This document shows positions 31,078-42,033 of a stretch of 64,000 bases of DNA, piece by piece. Origin of the DNA: Rhizophagus clarus (Eukaryota > Glomeromycota > Glomeromycetes > Glomerales > Glomeraceae); NCBI GenBank assembly GCA_015698045.1, contig BLAL01000043.1, forward strand, positions 248,001 through 312,000. Reading direction: 5' to 3'. The translations under genes and the position numbers were made by a program. A model generated the notes under the pieces. The model was given only the letters and a program-made list of their open reading frames with translations. It did no database searches and was not told the origin of the DNA. Each line of letters begins with the position of its first letter. Within the stretch, counting starts at the first letter, position 1.

Positions 31078-32176
31078 ATGCCTAAAGAATTTAGTGAAGA
31101 CTTATATTGGCGCATTATTTATCTTTATATCGATGGTTTGTCAACTGTAGAAATTGCCAATACATTGCATATGAGTAAGGGCGTTGTAAATAAAATAAAA
31201 AAGAGATATAACCGCTGGGCTTGTGTTATAAATCCTTTTAGAGGTGTTCCTGGACGAAGAAAGCTCTTTAACAGAAGAGATATGATTATACTTAGAAATC
31301 TTGTTAGCGAAAAAGTGGACTGGTATTTAGATGAGTTAGTATATGAAATGGAATCTCTAACAGGGAAAAGAGCGTCTATTGCAGCACTTTGGCGGTCACT
31401 TCAGTATTTAGGAATTACTAGAAAAAAGGTAAATATATTATTTGATATTTATTATAAATAATTGATGTAATAAAATTACTAAAAGTTTTTTTTGCTATGT
31501 AGTTACAAAAAGCAGCATTAGAAAGAAATGAAATCGTACGTGCACATTATTTAGCTACAATTGGTGAGCATTATACTCGAAATCAACTTATTTTTATTGA
31601 TGAAAGTGCTAAAGATGAAAGAAGTCTCTCCCGACTATATGGATATTCACTTAGAAATACTCCTGCTCAAAAAAAGTGGTTTTTGTAAGAGGGAAACGAT
31701 ATACCATTCTGCCTGCTCTTACACTAGATGGATTTGTTGCTATTGATATATTTGAAGGATCATGTGATAAAAAGAAATTTGTTGACTTTGTTCTTGATCA
31801 AGTGGTAAGCAACAACATGAATTTTTATTTTATTTGTTTATACAATTGACAAGATCATTATTTTTTTTAGGTGCCAATAATGAATCCATATCCAGGAGAC
31901 AATAGTGTTATTGTAATGGATAATGCTAGAATTCATCATGATAATGAATTAGTGGCTTTATTAGAGGGATTAGGATGCCATGTTGTCTTTCTTCCACCTT
32001 ATTCTCCAGATTTTAATCCAATTGAAACTGCGTTTTCAACCATCAAATCATGGATTAGACATAATCGTGATTTTATGAAAGCTTGTAATGATCCTATATA
32101 TGCATTATTAGTTGCATGTAGTCAAATTACACCTCAAATGGCACAAACATTTTTTGAAGCATCAATTTATGTTTAG
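31078..32176 (+). pseudogene. IS630/Tc1-mariner DD34E transposase, one frameshift
   Basis: Three exons: 31078-31428, 31503-31804 and 31871-32176, with GT...AG introns of 74 and 66 nt. Exon 1 carries the helix-turn-helix (LSTVEIANTLHMSKGVVNKI). Exon 2 has the first catalytic Asp (LIFIDESAKDERS). Exon 3 has the second Asp (VIVMDNARIHHDNEL), the signature FLPPYSPDFNPIETAF and the catalytic Glu; 34 residues separate Asp and Glu, hence DD34E. Exon 2 is one base short: within the A-run near 31671 a single missing A shifts the frame after PAQKK, and VVFVRGKRYTILPALTLDG continues in the next frame. The older copy has the uninterrupted frame at this point. The full protein would be about 319 residues. 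Otherwise everything is preserved, so the lesion is recent or a sequence error. Confidence 0.9.
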
Positions 32177-32271
32177 AATACTAATTTTATTAGAAATTTA
32201 TTTAGAAGTCAATTTATTAGATTTATTAGAAAAAAATAAAAGATATATTCAACTACATATAAGAAAAAATT

Positions 32272-33973
32272 TCAAAATCTTTGAGCTGCTTGTTTGATAT
32301 TTTTCTGCCACCCAATCTTTACTACTCCTAGTCGTTGCAATTGCTCATCTGACAATTCTTTGATTATATTTACAGTAATTTCTTCTTCAAGAAAAGTATT
32401 CTCAAAATTAGAATACACATTGCAATTATGTTTGTGATCTAGACTATTGAGAAATTCTCCAATTGAAGGTAATGAATTTAGTGATGCTAAATTAGCATTT
32501 GAATTATTAGAATTATGCGTTGTTGATTGTTCTTGAAAAGTAGAATGTTGATAAAATTGGGATGGTAATTGAATAATGATAGGAACAGGAGTAGTGGGTG
32601 CGTGACTAACTTGTGCTTGCATTGCCAAATTATTCTTATTGACGGATATACTTGATTTGACATCAAATGTTGGATAAGAGGGAGGTACTTCATAGGTAGT
32701 TCCTTTGTTTATCTAATAAAAATAATAAAAGATTTTTATTTTTATTATGCAAAACAAAATTATTTCTGTTGAAAATCTTACTATTTCACGAGCCCAAAGT
32801 TGTAGTCTTGCAGGATTGAGTTGCAAATGGCGATTTTCTTGAACAAAACATGGTGTTGCATGTATATTACATTTATACATTTCACATAAAGTAGAAATAA
32901 CTTCAGATCGGGTCCTTTCTTCTTTTGATAAATCCTCTTCACGAATAACACGTGATTTTTTTTTCTTTGTACGTTGTAATTCTTCAGTTGAAGAAAATTC
33001 ACTTTCATCTGAACTCTAAAAAAAGTAAAATGTTAAAATTTATCTATTACAAAATAAATTTACTATAATAAAAAGATTTTACCTTTCTGTGTGATTTTTT
33101 TTTCTTTGTTTTATTATCTCTCACAACTACTATAATTGACATTTTTTTACCAGCTAAAATCACTCTTTTATACTCACTAATAAATTCTTGAAAATCCAAT
33201 TCATCTTCAAGTTCATTTGATGGTCCGCGCGCATTTACTGCTTTATATGAGATCATATAATCCTTTGACATGACTTTTTTCCTCAAAGACTTTTGAACAA
33301 CTAAATTTATTTTCTCTATAAACTTATTATAATTGACAGGTTCAATACTCAAAGTTTTTGCCGTAGGATCTTTTATATTTTTACTTTTAACAATAATCTG
33401 CACTTTTATTTCTTCAAGATCACTATCTTCTTCTTCCTCTACATCATAATCACCATTTTCCTCTTCAGAATAGTCACTACTCACCAAAGAGAATATTTGA
33501 TCTTCTTTATTAACATAATCAACCTCTCTTTCATTTGATGGATCTTCTTTCTTTTCATTAACATTAACAACTTCTTTTTCGTTTGATGAACCATCTAAAG
33601 CAATTATATTATCATCATTTTCTTTTTTTTGAATTTGTTGTGCTTTTTTATCAGCACTTCTATATCGCTGGATTTGACTATTACAAGTGCTACAAAAGGT
33701 ATAAGAAAATGGCTTTTCAAAGTTACTATTATAGCCAAACTTGATATTAGCATCAAATAAATATTTATTTGCTGTTGGAAATGATAAGTCTGGAGTAAAA
33801 GAACGCTGATAAATTTGTTGCCCGCGTTTTGGATATTTAGTTCTTGTTGGTTGCTTATTTTTATTACATTTACATGGATTTTGTTGTGGAAATTCAAAAC
33901 AATATAAACATTTTTGGCATGAATAACATGTACCTAAGAGGTACTTACAATTAACTTCTGTAACTTCTGCCAT
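32272..33973 (-). CDS. SAM-domain protein carried by the transposon
   Basis: Three exons read on the minus strand: 33083-33973, 32782-33015 and 32272-32712, all phase 0, giving 521 residues with no lesion. The N-terminus is Cys-rich and probably zinc-binding (CKYLLGTCYSCQKCLYCFEF, then NPCKCNK, later CSTCNSQ). An acidic, low-complexity linker follows (about 110-200). Residues ~195-285 form a compact region ending DFQEFISEYKRVILAGKKMS and a hydrophobic strand, resembling a PB1/ubiquitin-like fold (inference). Exon 2 is basic (KKKKSRV) with NPARLQLWAREI. The last ~70 residues are a SAM-like domain (SIGEFLNSLD, FLEEEITVNIIKELSDEQLQ, LGVVKIGWQKNIKQAAQRF). SAM and PB1 modules multimerise, so an assembly or targeting partner of the transposase is plausible. 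The alternative is a captured host gene with no role in transposition. Confidence 0.88.
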
Positions 33974-34195
33974 TTGAATAGCTTTAGACGCGAAAAATTC
34001 AACTTTTTTTTCGTGATATTTTATTTAAGCACTAAATTAGAAAAGAGTGACACTGCAGAACACATGATCACTAAAAAAAAATTGTTTTTTAGTTGTTTTC
34101 GAGTGTTTTCGGTGTTTTCGGTGTTTTCAGTTAGATAATTTTAATTGATCGATAAATCACCTGATCACACTAATTCGAAAACGGCGATAATAAAA

Positions 34196-34500
34196 AAGTC
34201 GCGATTTTATTATTAATAAAAAATCCGCATTTTTATTAATAAACAATTTTATTAATAAAAAATAAGTCACAATTTTATTAAAAAATAAGCTGCGATTTTA
34301 ATAAAAAATAAGCCGTAATTTTATTAATAAAAAATAAGCTGCGATTTAAAAATAAGCTGTGATTTTTGTTGATAAAAAAAAGCTGTGATTTTATTAATAA
34401 AAAAAAGCCACAATTTTATTAATAAAAAAAAGCTGTGATTTTGTTAATAAAAAAAAAACTGCAATTTTTGTTAATAAAAAAAAGTCACAATTTTATTAAT
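34196..34500. repeat. Degenerate ~27-bp tandem repeat
   Basis: About ten imperfect units of the form AAGCTGCGATTTTATTAATA followed by an A-run. It starts six bases right of the transposon's TIR, so it belongs to the flanking DNA. Confidence 0.7.
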
Positions 34501-34634
34501 GATTTCATATAAAATAAGCCAATTATAATTACGTCATAATTACAATATTACAGCACAATTATGGCATTACAACTTTTGCACTCTGAAGAAGCTAGATTGC
34601 AACCTATTACTTACAATACTGTGTCTTATAATTA

Positions 34635-35080
34635 AAGATGGCTCTGAAATTGATTTTCCCAAAGTCCGAAATCCGAAATTCCGAAACCGAAATCCGAAAC
34701 ATTTCGGCTGGCCGAAATTAAGGACGAAATCCGTAATTCCAGCCGAAATGCCGAAATTAAAATTAACCAATAAAAATGCGGCACATGAAAACGGGTATGT
34801 CGATCATTTCCATATTGGGCGATAGCCGTTCCAAAAAAAAATCGATTTTGGTAAGAACGAATATGGCATCTTGTGTAACACAAATTTCCCAAAAAGGAAA
34901 TTCCATAATTTCTGTAATTCCGGCCAGAATTAACCCATAATTTTGGCCAAAATTATATATTTAATTTCGGCATTTCGGCTGGAATTTCGGATTTCGGAAT
35001 TTCGGATTTGGCTGGAATTTCGGATTACGGTTTCGGAATTTCGGCAAATCTGAAATATTTTGGTTTCGGGGCCATCCTTA
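34635..35080. mobile_element. Foldback MITE rich in CCGAAAT, 10-bp target duplication
   Basis: The ends read AAGATGGCTCTGAAA (left) and, on the other strand, TAAGGATGGCCCCGAAAC. CTTATAATTA flanks both sides exactly (34625-34634 and 35081-35090). Inside are inverted arrays of CCGAAATTCCGAAATC-type motifs on the left and their complements on the right, so the transcript would fold on itself. A 9-11-bp duplication fits the Mutator superfamily; no transposase is present. Confidence 0.85.
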
Positions 35081-35090
35081 CTTATAATTA

Positions 35091-35726
35091 CAATTACAGA
35101 TAACATCTTTAATAAAAACATATATGTATTTGTTAGATAAGATAGGACTAAGTTATATTCACTTTTACTCTATATACAGTACTTCCAATAAAAAGCCAGT
35201 TTGAATATCTATCCAAAAATTAATAAATATCATAACTCATAAATTATCATAGCAATTATTATTATAAAATTAATTATAAATAACCAAAATTAACAAAAAA
35301 ATAAAATATCTCTGACTAATTAAATAAATTAACTAAATAAATAAAATAAAAAATCCTAATCTAAAAACCTAATATTATAAATTAAATAAAATCAACTATA
35401 AAATAAAAATAAAATAAAAATTAAATTTAGAATAATATACCTATAAAAACTTTATGTAGTGATCTTTTTTAAGAATATTTGAATTAGCAGTTTAGAGCGC
35501 ATAGAAGGTACTAGCTACAGATTGATAACTAAATTTTTGATTTATTTCTTGATGGAAGATTATACTAAAAAAACTGCATTCCTTTTCTAGTCATTTTTAG
35601 TGTAGTGATTTAAAGGTGAAAGTATTAATAGAGGGTAAAATAGGTTATTATAATTATCAAAAATAGAAGCATCAGTCTTATAAGTTAAGCCACTATTTGT
35701 TTTTATAATAGCAGCACAGTTTGGGC
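35091..35726. other. No supported gene
   Basis: AT-rich sequence. A solitary Tc1-like terminus (CAGTACTTCCAATAAAAAGC at about 35177) is present, but no matching right end was found. Confidence 0.4.
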
Positions 35727-35858
35727 CTACAAAACTATTTTAATATATAAATGATAATAATATATAATATATATTATATAATTTATAGCCAATTATAGAA
35801 ATCTGATTTTTAAATTAATCTCACTCCCTATTAAATCAGTTGATTTCTAGCATGTCTC
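35727..35858 (-). mobile_element. Truncated PIF/Harbinger-type MITE
   Basis: In inverted orientation this matches the left half of the MITE at 37016-37390. It has the end GAGACATGCTAGAAATC, the shared ATTGGCTATAAATTATATAA segment and the ATATTAAAATAGTTTT segment. Only one terminus is present, next to TTA (35859-35861). Confidence 0.7.
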
Positions 35859-36359
35859 TTATATATACATGAAACTGAATTGGTTAATTTTGATCTCTGA
35901 AATAGTCAAAATAATCAAAATAATTTTGACTTAGGCCTCTCCAAAAGTTAAAATGGCCAAAATTATGTTATGGTCATGTGATTTTTATAGTAAATAATAA
36001 TATTAAAATTCAAAGTTAATGTTCTCTACATCTAGTGATCAGATTTTTATGATTTTTATATAGTTGGATTCAACTCATCAAGAGGATTCCAATGATATAT
36101 ATTGCATATTTATAAAAATTTTGATTTTTTAAAAATTTTAAAAAGTAGCAAAACAAAAGCACCAAGTTTTTTTGGTTTAATGTTAAATAATTAAAAAACT
36201 AATTAATGAATTTATATTTAATTTTCTATTTTTTAATAGTTTATATCATATATTATTTATATTTTAAATTTTATTCTAATTGGATTTAAACTTATTTATA
36301 AGAATAATTAACAACTTTAAAAAATTTTGGTGTATTTGTTTTGATATCCACTGTATTTT

Positions 36360-37565
36360 TATTAATCAATTTAATTAAAAAAGTTTTGCAACATTTTTTA
36401 ACAGTATTGCGAAATATTTCTATTACAAATAAAAAAACATTTATTAAGATGTTTTTTAATAGTACTATTAATAAAAATGTTGCAAAACATTTTTATTATA
36501 GAAAAAAAAATATTTTTTGCAATGTTTTTAATATAAATGTTATGAGACATTTTTATTACAAAAAAAAAGTTATTCACAATATTTTTTAACAGTTTTAATA
36601 TAAACATTGCAAAACATTTTTATTACATGAAAAAAAATATTTTTTTGCAATATTTTTAACAGTTTTAATATAAATGTTGTGAAACGTTTTTATTACAAAA
36701 AAAAATATTTTTTGCAATGTTTTTTAACAGTATTAATTAAAAATGTTGCAAAACATTTTATTTTACATAAAAAAAGCATTTCTTGCAATGTTTTTTAATA
36801 GAATTAATATAAATATTACAAAATGCTTTTATAAACAAAAAAAAATGTTTTTCATAATGTTTTTAACAGTTTTAATATAAATGTTGTAAAATGTTTTATT
36901 CCACATAAAAAAAATGTTTTTTGCATCATTTTTTAACAGTATTAATTAAAAATGTTGCAAAATGCTTTATTTCACATAAAAAAAGCGTTTCTTGTAATGT
37001 TTTTTAACAGAATTAGGGGCATACTAGAAATCAGCTGATTTAATAGGGGATGGGAGGTTAACCTAAAAATCAGGTTCTTATGATTGGCTATAAATTATAT
37101 AATATATATAATATATTATTACTATTTATATATTAAAATAGTTTTTTGCAATTATCTTGCCATCTAATAGCTCAATTTAATTAAACTTTTTTTTATTTTA
37201 TAGGGCTATCAAAAGCTATAAAACAAAAAATAATTCATAAAAATTGGATTATTAGATCACGAGTTATTTGTATAAATATAATTATATATATTATTATATA
37301 TTTTTTAACTAAAAAAAATACAATTAGGTGGGGGGTAGGGGGGGTAAAGGTTACTAATTAAAGGAAATCAGCTGATTTTTGGCATGCCCCTTAATATAAA
37401 TATTGCAAACCAGTTTATTTCACAAAAAAAATGTTTCTTACAATATTTTTTAATGGAATTAATATAAACATTATAAAACGCTTTTATAACACAAAAAAAA
37501 CATTTTTTGCAACATTTTTTAACAGTTTTATTACACAAAAAAAAATATTTCTTACAATGTTTTTA
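36360..37565. repeat. ~70-bp minisatellite, interrupted by a MITE
   Basis: About a dozen units carry AATGTTGCAAAACATTTTTA, then a run of A, then TTTTTTGCAATGTTTTTAAC at a spacing of about 68-72 bp. Within units the motif TGTTGCAAAACA has dyad symmetry. The array is split by the MITE at 37016-37390 and resumes to about 37565. Confidence 0.85.
37016..37390. mobile_element. PIF/Harbinger-type MITE with TTA duplication
   Basis: The ends are GGGGCATACTAGAAATCAGC (left) and, on the other strand, GGGGCATGCCAAAAATCAGC (right). TTA occurs on both sides (37013-37015 and 37391-37393), the usual PIF/Harbinger target. There is no coding sequence. The insertion is clean within the minisatellite. Confidence 0.88.
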
Positions 37566-39184
37566 ACCTTATAATGAAAAAATGTTATGAAAAACATTTT
37601 TTATTTATTAAAATTTAAAATACTATTGCAGATTTTATTCAATCTAGGTTAATTTAAGTCAAGTCAAGTATTAATATAAACTTGAAATCAACTTAAATTG
37701 GGATTGACTTGTAAATTGAATTGTTATTATGGGATGGAAAAATACTTGAATTGAACTTGACTTGACTTGACTCAACTTGCGAATTGATCCAGGTTGACTC
37801 GACTTATTTGGAGCATTAAATAAATAGTTAATTATGATCAATATTCTCTAAATTAAAAAATAGTGATAACATTTTATCTATTGATACTAGAAATATAAAA
37901 TACTGTTATTTAATATATTTCACTATAATAAATATAATGAGTTTTTTTTATTTTTAAATTACCATTAGACAAGAAAACACCTTGATATTTTTACATATCA
38001 ATATTAAAAAAATTGTTAAAAAAATATAATTTTAAAATAAATTTTAAATGGAATTTAAATATTATCTAGTAATCATACAAAGATAATCAAAAGCTCATTA
38101 AATTTATCTCATTAAGACACATTGAATGGTGGTATTTTTATATTTCTAACATTAATAGATAACTAATAATTATGATCAGTATTTTCTAAATTAAAAAGTA
38201 GTAATAATATTTTATCTATTGATGTTAAAGATATATAAATACTACTATTTGATGCATCTACTAAATAAGTTGAATCTAATGAGCCTTTGATAATCTTTAT
38301 ATGATTACTGAGTAATATTTTAATCTTATTTAAATTTTATTCTAAAATTACACTTTTTTAATATTAATATATAGAAACATTAAGACGTTTTCTCATCTGA
38401 TGGTAATATAAAAATAAAAAAAACTCAGTATATTTATCATAATGAGACACATTAAATGGTAGTATTTTATATTTCTAGCATCAATAGATAAAAAGTTATC
38501 ACCACTTTTTAATTTAGAGAATATTGATTATAATTAATTATCTATTAATGCTAGAAATATAAAAATACTACTATTCAATGCATCTCAATGAGATGAATCT
38601 AATGAGCTTTTGATTATCTTTGTATAATTACTGGATGGCATTTAATCTCCATTTAAAATTTATTTTAAAATCATAATTTTGAAAATTTTTCCAATAATAA
38701 AAAATAAAAGTATCAAGACATTTTATTGTTCATTAATTATAGAATGATAAGGTATATCTTGTTAGATTTGACATAAAAAGACAAATCAAATGTCTATTTT
38801 ACTGTTTATAAATATTTGACAATAACTAATTACCTATTAATACTAGAGATATATAGATAACATCATTCAATGCGTCTTGTTATGATAATTCTAACAAGCT
38901 TTGGTTCATTATTTAATGATTACTGGATGCTAAAAAAATGTGGTTATACAATTCTAAAAAAAAACTATCTGATGATTTTTGATATCTCACTGTATATAAT
39001 ATTGATTTTTGTTCACAAAAATCAGGTTGTAATGATATAATTTGTTTTGCATAACAATTAGACTTTTCTAGATCAACATTATCATATTTTCCAAAACACT
39101 GTTCACATATATATTAAGCAAATACTATTATTTGGTTAATGTTATGTTCCTTTAGTATTTGTTTAATATCTTTTAGCTTTCCAT
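37566..39184. repeat. Dispersed and inverted AT-rich repeats, no gene
   Basis: Segment 37846-38105 has an inverted counterpart at about 38265-38525 (shared TTATCTATTGATACTAGAAA, the ATGAGTTTTTTTTATTTTTA stretch and GATTATCAAAGGCTCATTAG). Related pieces recur at 38130-38300 and 38530-38660. The palindromic phrase ATTCATCTCATTGAGATGCA and its variants resemble sequence near 59350 and 63690, so this is a dispersed family. At 37640-37805 there are short repeats of CTTGACTTGACTTG. Confidence 0.6.
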
Positions 39185-39408
39185 TTATCGCTATTTTCAA
39201 AAAGATTGAATCTGCATGCACTATGTTGATCAATTATAATAAATACTGAAAACACTGAAAATACTGAAAATACTGGAAAATTACTGATTTTTTATCATAA
39301 TGATTTTTATTAGTTTCATTAGTAAAAAGGAAGTATGTAACGTTACTTGATTTTCATTAGATTATGATATAAAAGGATAGTACTTGACGCAGTTACATAA
39401 ATCAAATA

Positions 39409-41102
39409 TGAAATATGACGTGAGAATACCTTCCCGATACTTGTTATCTTTACCAGAAGTGCTTAATTTGCTTTAGTTCTGAATCCTGTAAGTCTTGTGA
39501 GTGTGATAAAAGTGCCAGACCAGTGCGTGTAAGTAAACCAGGACGTGAAGAGCAAATCTATTCACGCGTCTTTAATCCAAATAGTGAAGAACTAAAAGCA
39601 GCGAATCAACTACTTTTTTCTACCAACAAGAAGTATCAATATAACAGTAATTTTAAAAAAGCATTTTCAGTTACGTTGTGTTCAACTTGTCACAGCAGAT
39701 TTCAAAAAAAAAAGACTTCAGATAAATCGATTAAAAAGAAGATAAATCTACTGCAAAGAGAAAAGATAGTTCTATTGTAAAGAAAGAATTTAACAACAAT
39801 AAATCAACTAATAAAATTTCAACTATTTCTGTTACTAAAATAAGTGATAATTGTATTGATATTGAAAGTGAATAAGATGCTTCTGAGATATCTGAAGCTG
39901 AGGAATATGGCATTGATGAAGTAAAGCTACAAATAGTCATTGTAAAAGAAGGTAAAAAAATTTCTACATCTAAAGCTATAACTATCAAGCCTGTTGAATA
40001 TATAAATGTTGTAGAAAGAATCAATGATATAGTCAGAAAAATGCTCAACAATAAAAAACTCAAGCCAGGAGATTATAAAATGTTATACAAGGCAATTAAT
40101 ACACGTGGACCATCTAGTACCTTGAAAGATAAATTAGACTTCAACGAGTTTGTTGAAGATTATAAAAGAGTTATTTCTGCAAATAAAAAAATGTCAATAA
40201 TAATTGTAATTGATGATCTAAAACATTCGAAGGTAAAGATTATTTATAATATTTTATTCATTTTTATATTTCTAACTTTTAAAATATAACAATTTCAGGA
40301 TTCTAATGAAAGTAGCGCTTCAAAAGAAGATGTATCTAACAAGAAAAAAAAGAAAAGTCATTTCATACAAGAAAATAGTGCTTCAGAAAAAGATGTATCT
40401 AATAAGAAAAAAAAGAAAAGTCGTACTATAAAAGAAAATGATTTGACTAATGAAGAAAGAACAAGAGCTAAAACTATAGCAGATTTATATGAGAAATACA
40501 AATGTGAATTGCACAAAACATCATGTTTTGTGCAAGAAAATTGTCACTTACAACTAAATCCAGCTAGGTTACAGCTCTGAGCGCGTGAGATAGTAAGTAA
40601 TTTTATTTATTCAAATAAAAACTGATTCTATTATTTTTAACTACAAATAATTTTATATAAACAGATTAATAAGAATGCTACCTATGATGTCCCTCCCATT
40701 TATCCCATATTCAATGCGACGTTGGGAGCATTAGTGGATAAAAATAATAATGGCATACAAAATTCCACTACAACATCGATACCATCTACTGCACCTTCTA
40801 ATCCAATCGTTATTCAAATGCCATTTCATTATCCTTATTCTCATTTGAATACACTTTCAAATACACTTACCCAACCACCACCATCATCTGGCACACATGA
40901 ATTACCTTCCATCTCTGAATTTCTTCATATTTTTGATCAAAAATATTCTAGTAATATGTATTCTAAATTTGAAGGTGCCTTTTTACAAGAAGAAATTACA
41001 GTGAACGCCATAAAAGACTTAACTGATGAAAAAATGGTAAAGCTGGAAGTCAATAAAATAGGATGGCAGAAAAATGTAAGACAAGCAGCTCAAAGATATT
41101 GA
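39409..41102 (+). pseudogene. SAM-domain accessory gene, decayed old copy
   Basis: Three exons correspond one-to-one with the young copy: to 40232, 40299-40592 and 40665-41102. The Cys-rich N-terminus (DTCYLYQKCLICF), the CSTCHSRF motif, the compact central region (AINTRGPSSTLKDKLDFNEF) and the SAM-like end (FLQEEITVNAIKDLTDEKMV, VNKIGWQKNVRQAAQRY) are all recognisable. Exon 2 has an internal duplication of SASKEDVSNKKKKKS. Lesions: TGA just after the presumed start, a frameshift around 39770, an in-frame TAA near 39872 and TGA for Trp in LQLWAREI. The intact 146-codon last exon shows the SAM domain is the best preserved part. Confidence 0.85.
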
Positions 41103-41218
41103 TTTATTATTTTGTATTTGATATAAAATATAATAAAAATTACAGCATATTTGAGCAATAAACAATTGACTTAATTATTGATTATAATAAAATTTTCAAT
41201 ATTTTACACCTCTCCCTT

Positions 41219-41762
41219 CTAAATATGATTTTTGTCCTCCTCTTCTAAGTTTCTTTTTTTAGATAACGTCACAATTTCCCTATGTCTCTCTACATTTTTA
41301 TGATGTTTGATATCGTATTTTGATTCTATTTAAGTATTGTTAAAAAAATTAGATATTACATTTCTATTTTATATAATGTTCAAAATAATAAGTGATGAAA
41401 TTTACCTTTTTTTTTCCAAAAAAAGTCTTCAAATTGTTCATAATATAATTCTCCATTTCTAGTTTTCTTCCCTTTATTATCTCCATCAATATACATTTTC
41501 ATTAACTGATAAAAATTATATAAAATTAGTTCAAAGAAAATAACTAAAAAATATTATTGAATGTTTTATTTACACGACAATCTTTTATAATTTCTTGGAA
41601 CTTTTCTTTAACTTGACTTCCTATAAATCTTGATTTATATTTTAAATTAACTTTCATCACGACATCTTCCCAAAACATCCTTTTTTCGCCTTCAACTAGT
41701 ATATGATAATAATCATTGTTGTCTTTCCTTTCCTTAATCATAAATTGGACCATTTCATTAAT
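41219..41762 (-). CDS. Myb/SANT (trihelix-like) gene inside the old two-gene element, partial
   Basis: Three open exons on the minus strand: 41574-41762, 41406-41505 and 41219-41325, with GT...AG introns of 68 and 80 nt. The readable protein is NEMVQFMIKERKDNNDYYH, MFWEDVVMKVNLKY, GSQVKEKFQEIIKDCR, then LMKMYIDGDNKGKKTRNG and LYYEQFEDFFWKKK, then a charged tail ending KNHI. It aligns with the split gene at 4005-24206 across the whole domain, with introns at the same two places and in the same phases (0 and 1). No lesion is visible, unlike the flanking transposon genes. A start codon or first exon was not identified with certainty; the ATG of MVQF or an upstream exon is possible. It may be a third gene of the element or a later arrival. 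Confidence 0.65.
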
Positions 41763-42033
41763 CTACATTTTGAAAGTTCAAGATATTTTTTTCACCAACC
41801 TTCGAATTTACTGTTAAATAATTTTTAATTCGTAATGAAATAAGATGATATGAAAAAAAAGGATAACTAAGTTCTTATCTAATGATGTAATTATATTTAT
41901 ATAATACCATTTTGATTTTGGTTAAAGAGTAGGATAAATTTTAAGAATTGTAACTTGTATTACCATAAAACTTATTATAGGCATACCGTGATCCAACTGC
42001 AACTAATCTATTAATTTAAATAATTTTATACGT

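Larger units (their letters stand above)
30766..34190 (+). mobile_element. Two-gene Tc1/mariner-superfamily transposon with SAM-domain accessory gene, young copy
   Basis: Perfect 28-bp terminal inverted repeats (30766-30793 and 34163-34190), beginning TTATCGCCGTTTTCGAATTA, are flanked by TA on both sides (30764-30765 and 34191-34192). Between them are exactly two genes in convergent orientation: a DD34E transposase (plus, 31078-32176) and a SAM-domain protein (minus, 32272-33973), separated by 95 bp. No other sequence of note lies inside. The perfect ends, the TA duplication and the nearly intact genes mean recent insertion. A diverged second copy is at 39185-43768. Confidence 0.93.

Noticed and set aside
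35177..35200. Solitary CAGTACTTCCAATAAAAAGC terminus
   Set aside because: No matching inverted end found in the window.
36142..36352. Possible Tc1-type MITE (right end resembles CAGTGGATATCAAAACAAAT on the other strand)
   Set aside because: A left end could be seen only as a weak AGCAAAACAAAAGCACC match; no TA duplication there.
40722..41102. Stand-alone gene for the SAM part of the old copy
   Set aside because: It is the third exon of the decayed SAM gene; the ATG is internal.
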